DNA of 64,000 bases from Streptomyces tanashiensis (GTDB taxonomy: Bacteria > Actinomycetota > Actinomycetes > Streptomycetales > Streptomycetaceae). The stretch spans positions 62,001 to 126,000 of the forward strand of contig NZ_BMRZ01000017.1 of the NCBI RefSeq assembly GCF_014648895.1, in the 5' to 3' direction. Under the pieces are notes generated by a model. It saw only the letters and a program-made list of their open reading frames with translations. It searched no databases and was not told where the DNA came from. The position numbers were made by a program, and so were the translations under genes. The number at the start of each line of letters is the position of its first letter. The first letter of the stretch is position 1. This document shows, one piece after another, positions 49,822 through 57,971 of the stretch.

Positions 49822-51000
49822 CTAACGGCGGACGCGGGGCATGCCCAGGCCGATCCAGGAGATGATCTCGCGCTGGATCTCGTTGTTGCCGCCCCCGAAG
49901 GTGAAGATGACGGCCGAGCGGTAGCCGCGTTCCAGTTCGCCGTGGAGCACGGCGCCCGCCGAGCCCTCCTTGAGGGCGCCCGCAGAGCCGACCACCTCCA
50001 TGAGGGCGGCGTAGGCGTCACGGCGGGCCTCGGAGCCGTACACCTTGACGGCGGAGGCGTCCTGCGGGGTGAGGGTGCCGTGCTGGACGGCGTTCACCAT
50101 CTGCCAGTTGAGGAGCTTCATCGCGTCGAGGCGGGCGTGGGTGCGGGCCAGGGTGCGGCGGACCCAGGGCAGGTCGATGACGCGGCGGCCGTCGGAGAGC
50201 GGGGTGCCGGCGGCCCAGCGCTGCACGTCGTGGAGGGCGCGGATCGCCATGGTGCCGTGGGCGGCGAGGGTGACGCGTTCGTGGTTGAGCTGGTTGGTGA
50301 TGAGCCGCCAGCCCTTGTTCTCCTCGCCGACGCGGCGGGAGACCGGGACGCGGACGTCGTCGTAGTAGCTCGCGGTGGTGTCGTGCGACGCGAGGGTGTT
50401 GATGATCGTGCAGGAGTAGCCGGGGTCGCTCGTCGGCACGAGGAGCATGGTGATGCCCTTGTGCGGCGGGGCGTCGGGGTCCGTGCGGACGGCGAGCCAG
50501 ACCCAGTCGGCGGTGTCGCCGTTCGTCGTCCAGATCTTCTGCCCGTTGACGACGTACGTGTCCCCCTCCCGCACCGCGCGGGTCTTCAGGGCCGCCAGGT
50601 CGGTGCCCGCGTCGGGCTCGCTGTAGCCGATGGCGAAGTCGATCTCGCCGGAGAGGATCCGGGGCAGGAAGTAGGCCTTCTGCTCGTCCGTGCCGTACCG
50701 CATGATCGTCGGGCCCACGGTGTTCAGCGCCATCAGCGGCAGCGGCACGCCGGCCTGCGCGGCCTCGTCGAAGAAGATGAACTGTTCCATGGGGGTCAGC
50801 CCGCGCCCGCCGTACTCGGTGGGCCAGCCCACCCCGAGCCAGCCGTCGGTGCCAAGGCGCCGCACGGTCTCGCGGTAGAAGCGCTTCTGGGCGGCCGGGT
50901 CCTCGTAGCGGGTGTGGACGTCGTCCGGGACCAGCTCGGCGAAGTACGCCCGCAGCTCGGCGCGCAGGCTGTTCTGTGCGGGCGTGTACTCGAGGTGCAT
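49822..51000 (-). CDS. Acyl-CoA dehydrogenase
   Basis: A 392-aa FAD-dependent dehydrogenase introducing an alpha,beta double bond into acyl-CoA. Motifs: GWPTEYGGRGLTPMEQFIFFDE (N-terminal), FAIGYSEPDAGTDLAALKTRA and WTTNGDTADWVW (middle FAD strands), NKGWRLITNQLNHERVTLA, and the C-terminal QREIISWIGLGMPR. The general base is not obvious from the motif reading alone. The type resembles long-chain or steroid side-chain FadE proteins. ATG at 51000 after GGGAGG; longer starts lack support. A KstR-like site (51085-51098) and four AGGACGCC repeats lie in the leader. A terminator separates it from the small gene upstream. Confidence 0.93.
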   Translation of the reverse strand: MHLEYTPAQNSLRAELRAYFAELVPDDVHTRYEDPAAQKRFYRETVRRLGTDGWLGVGWPTEYGGRGLTPMEQFIFFDEAAQAGVPLPLMALNTVGPTIMRYGTDEQKAYFLPRILSGEIDFAIGYSEPDAGTDLAALKTRAVREGDTYVVNGQKIWTTNGDTADWVWLAVRTDPDAPPHKGITMLLVPTSDPGYSCTIINTLASHDTTASYYDDVRVPVSRRVGEENKGWRLITNQLNHERVTLAAHGTMAIRALHDVQRWAAGTPLSDGRRVIDLPWVRRTLARTHARLDAMKLLNWQMVNAVQHGTLTPQDASAVKVYGSEARRDAYAALMEVVGSAGALKEGSAGAVLHGELERGYRSAVIFTFGGGNNEIQREIISWIGLGMPRVRR

Positions 51001-51053
51001 GGCGTCCTCCCGTGGCGGCGTCCTGCGGCGTCCTGCTGCAACCGCGGCGTCCT
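51001..51053 (-). repeat. Four copies of AGGACGCC in the acyl-CoA dehydrogenase leader
   Basis: The 8-mer (plus-strand GGCGTCCT) occurs at 51001-51008, 51017-51024, 51027-51034 and 51046-51053. The copy next to the ATG forms part of the ribosome site GGGAGGACGCC, so the others repeat a Shine-Dalgarno-like core within the leader. Confidence 0.7.
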
Positions 51054-51084
51054 CGTGCGGTGCGACGTGCGACGGCGCACACGG

Positions 51085-51098
51085 TAGAACGTGTTCCA
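51085..51098. promoter_or_regulatory. KstR-like operator upstream of acyl-CoA dehydrogenase
   Basis: TAGAACGTGTTCCA fits TnnAACnnGTTnnA and contains the perfect core GAAC-GT-GTTC. It lies 85 bases upstream of the acyl-CoA dehydrogenase ATG. It is the better of the two matches in the window and closely resembles KstR sites of actinobacterial lipid/steroid catabolism. Confidence 0.5.
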
Positions 51099-51138
51099 CA
51101 AATGCGGAAGCCTCGGGACTCTCCCGGAACGCCCGCGA

Positions 51139-51165
51139 CCCCGGCTCGGAGTGACCGATCCGGGG
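51139..51165 (-). terminator. Hairpin terminator after the 66-aa gene
   Basis: CCCCGG-C-TCGG-AGTGA-CCGA-T-CCGGGG: a stem of 6 plus 4 base pairs with one mismatch, 5-base loop. It starts 23 bases downstream of the 66-aa gene stop on the minus strand and lies upstream of the acyl-CoA dehydrogenase promoter. Confidence 0.65.
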
Positions 51166-51188
51166 CCTGCGGGAGGGTGAGGGGCGTC

Positions 51189-51389
51189 CTACGGCAGGAG
51201 CTCGTCCATACAGGCGCGGCCCTTCTCCGCCATACGGCGTTCCGCCCAGGCGAGGTTCTTCGGATTCACGTCGCGGCCGGAGGCGAGGACGACGTCCTCC
51301 GGCGTGTACTCGCCCTCCGACCCTGTGTGCAGCAGCCGGTCGGGCGTCGGGAAGTCCCCCGGGGACGTCTTGTCGGGCTCAGCGTTCAT
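51189..51389 (-). CDS. Small conserved-type protein of unknown function (66 aa)
   Basis: A 66-aa acidic protein starting MNAEPDKTSPGDFPTPDRLL and ending MAEKGRACMDELLP. The pattern YTPEDVVLASGRDVNPKNLAWAERRMAEKG is split between two helices with a single cysteine. I recognise no family. The AGGAGG five bases before the ATG at 51389 and good codon bias support translation. It is divergent from the siderophore-interacting protein gene (161 bases between) and ends in a strong hairpin, so it is a separate small transcription unit. Confidence 0.7.
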   Translation of the reverse strand: MNAEPDKTSPGDFPTPDRLLHTGSEGEYTPEDVVLASGRDVNPKNLAWAERRMAEKGRACMDELLP

Positions 51390-51549
51390 GCCGCCTCCTA
51401 CGTGTTCGTCCGGCACTCGCCATTCTCGTGTCCGGTCCCCGTGCGCGCATCCGGGGCCGTCGGTCCTCACGTGTCGACGGGCTGTCGGCGGCGTGTCGAC
51501 CGGTACGGGAAGGGTGGGGGCCCAGCCCCGCCGCCCCGAGGAGTACCCG

Positions 51550-52398
51550 ATGCCCCAGCCCCTGCCCCTGCACCGCCTGCGGGTGACCGCCGTCCGCCCG
51601 GTGACCCCACGCATGCGCCGGGTGACCCTCGGCGGCCCCGGCCTCGACGGCTTCGTCCTGGCCGGCCCCGACCAGCAGGTGAAGCTGTTCTTCCCCCGGC
51701 CGGGCCAGACGGAGCCGGTACTGCCGGTGCCCGGGCCCGACGGCGACGCGATGCGCTGGTACGCGGCCTACGCGGCGCTCCCCGAGGCGGAGCGCCCGTG
51801 GATGCGGAGCTACACCCTCCGGGCGCACGACCCGGCCGCCGGGACCCTCGACATCGACTTCTTCCTCCACGGGGAGGGCGAGGACGCGGGCCCCGCGACG
51901 GCCTGGGCCCGGTCCGCGCGGCCCGGGGACAGGCTGGGCATGTTCGGGCCCTCGGCGGCGCTCGCGGTACCCGTCGATCCGGGCGCGGGCGACTGGACGC
52001 TCCTGTACGCCGACGCCTGCGCGCTCCCCGCGCTCGCCACCGTCGTCGCCGCGCTGCCTCCGGGACGGCGGGCCCTCGCCTACGTCCAGGTGCCCGACGC
52101 GGCCGAGGAGCAGCCGCTGCCGACCGCCGGGGACCTGACCGTGCGCCACCTGCGCGACGGCGACTCGCCGGCCGAGGCCGTGCGGGCGGACACCCTGCCG
52201 CCCGGGCGGCCGTACGTCTGGCTGGCGGGCGAGGCCTCGGCGGTGCGCGGACTGCGACGGCACCTCGTGGAGGAGCGGGGTGTCGACCGGCGCTCGGTGC
52301 ACTTCACCGGGTACTGGCGACGCCGTCTCACCCAGGACGACGCGCCGACCCCGGAGGACCTGGCCGAGGCGCGCGAACGCCTGGAGGACCTCGGTTAG
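51550..52398 (+). CDS. Siderophore-interacting FAD-binding protein (ferric-siderophore reductase family)
   Basis: A 282-aa flavoprotein of the SIP/ViuB family, which reduces ferric siderophores in the cytoplasm to release iron. The FAD-binding motif MRSYTLRAHD (R-x-Y-T) is at about residues 87-96, with PGDRLGMFGPSAALAVP next. The C-terminal NAD(P)H region has LLYADACALPALATVVAALP and VWLAGEASAVRGLRRHLVEERGVDR with GYWRR near the end, all family hallmarks. ATG at 51550. No iron-box is evident in the short upstream region and no siderophore genes are in the window. Its stop overlaps the stop of the SARP gene by two bases. Confidence 0.92.
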   Translation: MPQPLPLHRLRVTAVRPVTPRMRRVTLGGPGLDGFVLAGPDQQVKLFFPRPGQTEPVLPVPGPDGDAMRWYAAYAALPEAERPWMRSYTLRAHDPAAGTLDIDFFLHGEGEDAGPATAWARSARPGDRLGMFGPSAALAVPVDPGAGDWTLLYADACALPALATVVAALPPGRRALAYVQVPDAAEEQPLPTAGDLTVRHLRDGDSPAEAVRADTLPPGRPYVWLAGEASAVRGLRRHLVEERGVDRRSVHFTGYWRRRLTQDDAPTPEDLAEARERLEDLG

Positions 52399-55300
52399 GA
52401 CCTGTCCGGCGGATCAGGGCTCCGGCCGTGATCCGCCGGACAGGCCCTAGGGGGTGCCCCGCCCTCCGGGTCCCGGACGAGGGCGGCGGCCTCCCTGAGG
52501 GAGAGGCCGGCGCCCTCCTCGTACCGGCGGGTGTACGTCTCCGGGGGCAGGGCCGCGCGGAGCACGGCTTCGGCGCGGGCACGGATCGCGGCCTCGGTCT
52601 GCGCGGTGAAGGGGCGGAAGCCGCCCCCGGTGTCGGAGCCGGCGTGGGCGTCGTACGCGCCGAGGAGCCGGGCCCCCGTCTCGGCGTCGCCCGGGGCGTC
52701 GCGCCCGCCGCGGGCCCAGGCGGCGGTCCCGAACTGGGCGACGACGAGGTGCGGGGCGACGAGATGGGCGAGGGTCTCCACGTCCACGACCGCCCGGGCG
52801 AGGCGTTCCAGGGCCCGGTCGTAGGCGGTGTCGAGGCAGTCGAGCCACGCCCAGGTCCCGCCGACCAGCCCCCAGAAGAGCGAGGGGGTGACGTCTCCGA
52901 ACTCCCCCTCCAGGAGGGAGAGCTGGGCGCGGGCGAGGCCGGTGCGCCCGGTGTGGCCGTAGTGCTGGGCGAGGAGCAGCCGCGCGGTGCCGGCGGCCTC
53001 CGCGCCCCACTGCCCGGCCTCGTCGGCGGCTTCGGCCAGGAGCCGTTCGGCCTCCGCGTCCCCCGCCGGGCGGAGCCGGAGCCGTACGGCCGCGAGGCGG
53101 GCCGTGAAGACGGGCACCTGGGAGCGTGCGCCGACCAGGGCGGCGGCGCCGGTCGCCCGCTCGAAGTCGGCGGCGGCCTCGGCGAGCCGGCCCTCCCGCT
53201 CGTAGGCCTCGCCCCGGGCGGCGAGGGACTCCGCGATCCCCCAGGAGTCCCCGGCGGCCTCGAAGAGGGCGAGCGCCTCGGCGGCGTCGGCGCCGTGGGC
53301 GGCGAGCTTGGCCCGCATCAGGAGGGCGAAGCCGAGGTCCCAGCCGGAGGCGTGGGCGCGGCAGGCGTCGACGATCAGGGTCAGGGTCTCGTCGAGGTCG
53401 GTGAGCTCCCCGGTCATGAGCCGGGCGAAGTACCACATCGTGCCGGGCTGGCTGCAGGTCTGCGGGAGGCCGGGGCGGTACGCGGCGACCAGGGCGGCGA
53501 GCCGGGCGCGGGTCTCGGGCCGTTCGAGGGCGGTGGCGCCGTCGCCGCCCTCGGTCGCCAGGGCGTACAGCCTGCCGCCGCGCCGGGCCTCCCACAGCCG
53601 CTCGCCGGTCCACGGCGGCGGCACGTCCACGCACCGTCCTTCCAGCGGCCCGGCGGGGCGGACCGGTTCCAGGAAGGGGTCGGGTCCGAGGCGGCAGGCT
53701 TCGACGGCCCAGGTGCGGGCGTCGACCTGGTGGTTGCGGAGCTGCCAGAACCAGCTGAGCGCGTGCACGAGGCAGAGCACCTCCTGCTCGTCGCCGAGCG
53801 CCACGGCCGTCCGGAGGGCGCCGCGCAGGTTGCCGTGCTCCCGCTCGAAGCGGGCGATGGCGGCCACCTGTCCGGGACCGCGCATCTCCGGCTCGGTCCG
53901 GCGGGCGAGCTCCCGGTGGTACGTGAGGTGGCGCCGCGCGACCGCCGCCCGCTCCCCGGCCTCGTCCAGCCGCTCCCCCGCGTACTCGGCCACGGTCTCC
54001 AGGAGCCGGAAGCGCATCCCGTCGGCGTCCGGGGCGGCCACCACCAGCGACTTGTCGACCAGGGCACCCAGGACGTCCAGGACGTCGGCGGGTCCTCCCG
54101 CCGCTGCGTCCGCGCACACCGCCTCCGCCGCCGCGAGGTCGCACCCGCCCGTGAACACCGCGAGCCGCCGCAGCACCGCCCGTTCGCCCGGGTCGAGGAG
54201 GTCCCACGACCAGTCCACCACCGCCCGCAGCGTCTGCTGCCGCGGCAGCACCGTCCGCGCACCCGAGGTCAGCAGTCTGAAGCGGTCGTCGAGCCGGTCC
54301 GCGATCTGCCGTGCCGACAGCATCCGCAGCCGCGCCGCCGCCAGTTCGATCGCCAGCGGCAGCCCGTCGAGCCGGCGGCAGATCTCCTCCGCCGCCTCGG
54401 CGTCCTCCGTCACGTCGAACCCCGGGCGGGCGGCGGCGCCCCGCTCGCCGAGGAGCCGGAGTGCCATGTCCGCCGGCAGCGGGCCCACTGGCCGGACCTC
54501 CTCCCCCGGCACCCCCAGGGGCTCGCGGCTCGTCGCCAGTACGGTGACGGCCGGGCAGCGGGTGAGGAGCGCCTGCGCGAGCTCCGCCGCCTCGGCGACG
54601 ACGTGCTCGCAGTTGTCGAGGACGAGCAGCATCCGGCGCCCGGCGCAGTGCTCGACGAGGGCCGCGAACCGGTCCTTCGGTGCCGCCGGGGCGACGGCCG
54701 GCGTCTGCCAGAGCTGGGTCTCGCGGGCCCCCAGCGCGGTGAGGACGGCGGCGGCGACCGTGGACTCCTCGCGGACGGAGGCGAGTTCGGCGAGGTGGAC
54801 GGGGCCTTCGTACGTCCCGGCCGCCTCCAGGGCGAGCCGTGTCTTGCCGACGCCGCCCGGCCCGGTGAGGGTGACGAGCCGCCGTCCGTCCCAGGCGGCG
54901 GCGAGCGAGCCCAGTTCGTCCGCCCGGCCGATGAACGAGGTCAGGCGGGCGGGAAGGCCGCCCGAGGGCCCGGGCCGGGCGGGCAGCCCGGTCGGTACCG
55001 GACCGTCCTCCGTGAGGAGTTCGGTGTGCAGGGAGCGCAGTTCCGGCCCCGGGTCGGCGCCGAGCCGGTCCGCGAGGGCCGCGCGTACCTCCTCGTACGC
55101 GGCGAGGGCCTCGGCGGGCCGCCCGGCCGCCCGCAGGGCGCGGATCCGCAGGGCCTGGAGGGGTTCGTCGAGCGGCTGCCCGGCGGCGAGCGCGGCGAGC
55201 GGCGCGAGGACGGCGGTGGCCCGCCCCAGGGCGAGGTCGGCGGCGAGCCGGTCGCGCCGCGCCTGGGCGTGGCGCTGCTCGACCCGTACGACCAGGGGGT

Positions 55301-55748
55301 CGGTGTCCCGGCCGGGCAGGTCCGCGAGGGCGGGCCCGCGCCACAGTCCCAGGGCCTCGTCGAGGAGCGCGGCGGCCCGCTCGGCGTGGCCGTCGGCGAG
55401 GGCGGCGGCGCCTTCGGCGGCGAGCCGTTCGAAGAGGTGCAGGTCGACGGCGTCCGGGCCGGCGGCGAGCCGGTAGCCGCCGGGGGCCGAGACGACGGCC
55501 TCGCGGCCCAGGGCGCGGCGCAGGCGGCCGACGAGGGCCTGGAGCGCCGCCGTGCGGTCCTGGTCGTCGGCGGGATCGCCGTCGGCCCAGACCTGGTCGA
55601 TCAGTGCTCCGGGGCCCACGGCGCGTCCGCCGGCCGCGGCGAGCGCGGTGAGGAGGGCCCGGAGCCTGGCCCCGCTCAGGGCGGCCTCCGTCCCGTCGTC
55701 GGTACGGAAGGCCTGACACGGACCGAGAACACGGTAGGGCGGCTGCAC
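52395..55748 (-). CDS. AfsR/SARP-family transcriptional regulator (SARP-NB-ARC-TPR)
   Basis: A 1117-aa regulator, AfsR-like. Residues ~10-95 form the OmpR-type winged helix (LSGARLRALLTALAAAGGRAV). Residues ~102-248 are the bacterial transcriptional activation domain (DLHLFERLAAEGAAALADG; LRIRALRAAGRPAEALAAYE). Residues ~270-560 are an NB-ARC ATPase with P-loop GPGGVGKTR (296-304) and LLVLDNCEHVV. The C-terminal half is TPR-like. It likely activates a secondary-metabolite or developmental promoter, modulated by ATP and perhaps by a kinase such as that at 44588. GTG start at 55748 (MQPPYRVLGP) matches SARP starts. The last ~15 codons are a terminator hairpin and may be non-native. Confidence 0.92.
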   Translation of the reverse strand: MQPPYRVLGPCQAFRTDDGTEAALSGARLRALLTALAAAGGRAVGPGALIDQVWADGDPADDQDRTAALQALVGRLRRALGREAVVSAPGGYRLAAGPDAVDLHLFERLAAEGAAALADGHAERAAALLDEALGLWRGPALADLPGRDTDPLVVRVEQRHAQARRDRLAADLALGRATAVLAPLAALAAGQPLDEPLQALRIRALRAAGRPAEALAAYEEVRAALADRLGADPGPELRSLHTELLTEDGPVPTGLPARPGPSGGLPARLTSFIGRADELGSLAAAWDGRRLVTLTGPGGVGKTRLALEAAGTYEGPVHLAELASVREESTVAAAVLTALGARETQLWQTPAVAPAAPKDRFAALVEHCAGRRMLLVLDNCEHVVAEAAELAQALLTRCPAVTVLATSREPLGVPGEEVRPVGPLPADMALRLLGERGAAARPGFDVTEDAEAAEEICRRLDGLPLAIELAAARLRMLSARQIADRLDDRFRLLTSGARTVLPRQQTLRAVVDWSWDLLDPGERAVLRRLAVFTGGCDLAAAEAVCADAAAGGPADVLDVLGALVDKSLVVAAPDADGMRFRLLETVAEYAGERLDEAGERAAVARRHLTYHRELARRTEPEMRGPGQVAAIARFEREHGNLRGALRTAVALGDEQEVLCLVHALSWFWQLRNHQVDARTWAVEACRLGPDPFLEPVRPAGPLEGRCVDVPPPWTGERLWEARRGGRLYALATEGGDGATALERPETRARLAALVAAYRPGLPQTCSQPGTMWYFARLMTGELTDLDETLTLIVDACRAHASGWDLGFALLMRAKLAAHGADAAEALALFEAAGDSWGIAESLAARGEAYEREGRLAEAAADFERATGAAALVGARSQVPVFTARLAAVRLRLRPAGDAEAERLLAEAADEAGQWGAEAAGTARLLLAQHYGHTGRTGLARAQLSLLEGEFGDVTPSLFWGLVGGTWAWLDCLDTAYDRALERLARAVVDVETLAHLVAPHLVVAQFGTAAWARGGRDAPGDAETGARLLGAYDAHAGSDTGGGFRPFTAQTEAAIRARAEAVLRAALPPETYTRRYEEGAGLSLREAAALVRDPEGGAPPRACPADHGRSPDPPDRS
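52401..52444. terminator. Strong hairpin overlapping the 3' end of the SARP gene
   Basis: CCTGTCCGGCGGATCA (52401-52416) pairs perfectly with TGATCCGCCGGACAGG (52429-52444), a 16-bp stem with a 12-base loop. It lies two bases after the siderophore-interacting protein stop and is read through as the last ~15 codons of the convergent SARP gene, so it can end both transcripts. Confidence 0.85.
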
Positions 55749-55867
55749 CGGCCCATTCTGCCCCGGCGCGCCGGCCGTGACGGGGCGGCCCCCCGGACCC
55801 GCCCGGGGCGGCGAACTCGCGCCACGCCGTGTCACCGCCATGGCGTCCGCGGGGTGCGGGTTCGACA

Positions 55868-57961
55868 ATGGGGAGGATGACCGATGACGACCGGCGTACG
55901 CGCAGTGGCGAGATCGGGCCCGCCGAGTGGCTCGCCATGAACCGGACCGGCAGCTTCGACTGGGATCTCGACACGGGCACCATCGATGTCGACGAGTCCG
56001 GGCTGCTGCTCTTCGGCGTGGCCCCGGACGCCCACGACGGCCGCCCGGCGACGCTCATCACGCGTCTGGACCCCGAGGAGCGGGCCAAACTGGAGGGCGT
56101 CGTACGGCAGGCCGTCAAGAGCGGCGCGGTCTCCTACACGGCGCACTTCCCCATCCCGCAGGCCGACGGATCACCCCACTGGACGCATGTGCAGGCGCGG
56201 ATCCTGCGCTCGCCGGACGGCCGGGCCCGGCGGATCGTCGGCGTCGTGCGGGACACGACCGCCGAGGTCGCGCACTTCGCGTTCGTGCAGGAGCTGGAGA
56301 AGCGGCGCGAGGTCCAGACGAACATCGTCGAGCGGACGACGAACGCGCTGTCGCGCGCGGTGACCGTGGACGACGTGACGGCCGCCCTGACCGGTCCGGG
56401 CGGTCTCGCCCGGCTCGGCGCGGACGGTCTCGCGCTCGGCCTCGTCGAGAACGGCTCGTTGAACATCATCGCGCTCAGCGGCGAATCCCTCGACATCCTC
56501 AACGACTTCCGCAGCCGCCGCCTCGACCGGAAGCTGCCGCTGGCGGAGGCGGTACTGAGCGGGCGGCCCCGGTTCGTCTCCTCGTTCCCCTCGCTGGGCC
56601 GGGACTTCCCCGAACTCGCCCCGTACGTGGCACGGCTGGAGTTCCGGGCCGCCTGCTACCTCCCGCTGGTGGCGCAGGCGCGTTCGCTGGGCGGCATGGC
56701 CCTCTTCTACCGGGGCCGCACCTCGTTCAACGCCGACGAGCGCAACCTCGCGCTGGGTCTCGCGGCGATCGTCGCCCAGTCGCTCCAGCGGGCGATCCTC
56801 TTCGACGAGGAGCGGGAGCTGGCGACCGGACTCCAGGCGACGATGCTGCCGCGCCGGATCCCGCAGATCACCGGCGGGGAGATCGCCGTCCGCTATCACG
56901 CGGCGTGGAGCGGCCGGCAGGTCGGCGGCGACTGGTACGACGTGATCCCGCTGCCCCGCGGCCGGGTCGGGATCGTCGTCGGCGACGTCCAGGGCCACGA
57001 CACGCACGCCGCCGCCATCATGGGGCAGCTGCGGATCGCCCTGCGCGCGTACGCCGGTGAGGGGCACGCCCCGTCGACGGTCCTCGCCCGGGCCTCCCGG
57101 TTCCTCGCCGAGCTGGACACCAACCGCTTCGCGACCTGCACGTACGCGCAGGTGGACCTGGCGAGCGGCACCCTGCGCGCCGTACGGGCCGGGCATCTCG
57201 GTCCGCTGATCCGGCACACCGACGGCCGGGTCGGGCAGCCCAAGCTGCGGGGCGGGCTCCCGCTGGGTCTGGCGACCGTGTTCGGGGAGGAGGAGTTCCC
57301 GGAGACGCGGCTCGACCTGGTGCCCGGGGAGACGCTGGTGCTCTGCACCGACGGGCTCGTCGAGCAGCCCGGATCGGACATCGAGTCCGGTCTCGCCGCG
57401 CTGTCGGGCGCGATCAGCAGCGGCCCTCCGCAGGCGGAGGCGCTCGCCGACCACCTCTCGGAGCGCCTGTGGGAGCGGTGGGGCTCGGGCGACGACGTGG
57501 CGCTCCTCGTGCTGCGGCGCAGCCCGGACCCGGGCACGGTCCGGGCGCCGCGCATCCACCAGTACATCCACCAGGCCGACCCGCAGGGCCTCTCCGATGC
57601 GCGCGCGGCCGTCGGGCAGGCGCTCCGCGACTGGGGCATGCCGGAACTCGCCGACGACGCCGAGCTGTTGACGGGCGAGCTCCTCGTGAACGTGCTGCTG
57701 CACACCGAGGGCGGCGCGGTGCTGACCCTGGAGGTGCTGCCCGAGCCGGTGCGGCGGGTACGGCTCTCGGTGCAGGACCGGTCGAGCGCCTGGCCCCGGC
57801 GGCGCACCCCCGGCGAGGCCGCCACCTCGGGGCGGGGACTGCTGCTGCTCGACGCGCTGGCCTCCCGGTGGGGCGTGGAACCGCGCGGCGAGGGCAAGGC
57901 GGTGTGGTGCGAGATCGGGCCGGCCCCGGTGGCCGTCTCGCCCGCCCCCGGCGGTGGGTGA
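55868..57961 (+). CDS. PAS-GAF-PP2C (SpoIIE) phosphatase with C-terminal HATPase
   Basis: A ~697-aa signalling protein. PAS domain at ~20-150 (GSFDWDLDTGTIDVDESGLLLFG; VGVVRDTTAEV), GAF at ~170-320 (ACYLPLVAQARSLGGMALFYRG), SpoIIE-type PP2C at ~335-545 (VGGDWYDVIPLPRGRVGIVVGDVQGHDTHAA in two blocks; LCTDGLVEQPG; GDDVALLVLRR, with metal aspartates intact), and an RsbW-like HATPase at ~560-690 (LLTGELLVNVLLHTEG; GRGLLLLDALASRWG). This layout is typical of Streptomyces partner-switching control of sigma factors: it dephosphorylates an anti-anti-sigma factor. The start is uncertain: ATG 55868 is used, since ATG 55877 directly abuts GGGAGG. The HhH-PHP gene follows at once. Confidence 0.92.
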   Translation: MGRMTDDDRRTRSGEIGPAEWLAMNRTGSFDWDLDTGTIDVDESGLLLFGVAPDAHDGRPATLITRLDPEERAKLEGVVRQAVKSGAVSYTAHFPIPQADGSPHWTHVQARILRSPDGRARRIVGVVRDTTAEVAHFAFVQELEKRREVQTNIVERTTNALSRAVTVDDVTAALTGPGGLARLGADGLALGLVENGSLNIIALSGESLDILNDFRSRRLDRKLPLAEAVLSGRPRFVSSFPSLGRDFPELAPYVARLEFRAACYLPLVAQARSLGGMALFYRGRTSFNADERNLALGLAAIVAQSLQRAILFDEERELATGLQATMLPRRIPQITGGEIAVRYHAAWSGRQVGGDWYDVIPLPRGRVGIVVGDVQGHDTHAAAIMGQLRIALRAYAGEGHAPSTVLARASRFLAELDTNRFATCTYAQVDLASGTLRAVRAGHLGPLIRHTDGRVGQPKLRGGLPLGLATVFGEEEFPETRLDLVPGETLVLCTDGLVEQPGSDIESGLAALSGAISSGPPQAEALADHLSERLWERWGSGDDVALLVLRRSPDPGTVRAPRIHQYIHQADPQGLSDARAAVGQALRDWGMPELADDAELLTGELLVNVLLHTEGGAVLTLEVLPEPVRRVRLSVQDRSSAWPRRRTPGEAATSGRGLLLLDALASRWGVEPRGEGKAVWCEIGPAPVAVSPAPGGG

Positions 57962-57971
57962 GGAGGTCTCC

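Noticed and set aside
50976..55880. Long plus-strand open frame across the dehydrogenase, siderophore and SARP region
   Set aside because: It crosses three well-supported genes in the wrong frame or strand and shows no recognisable domain.
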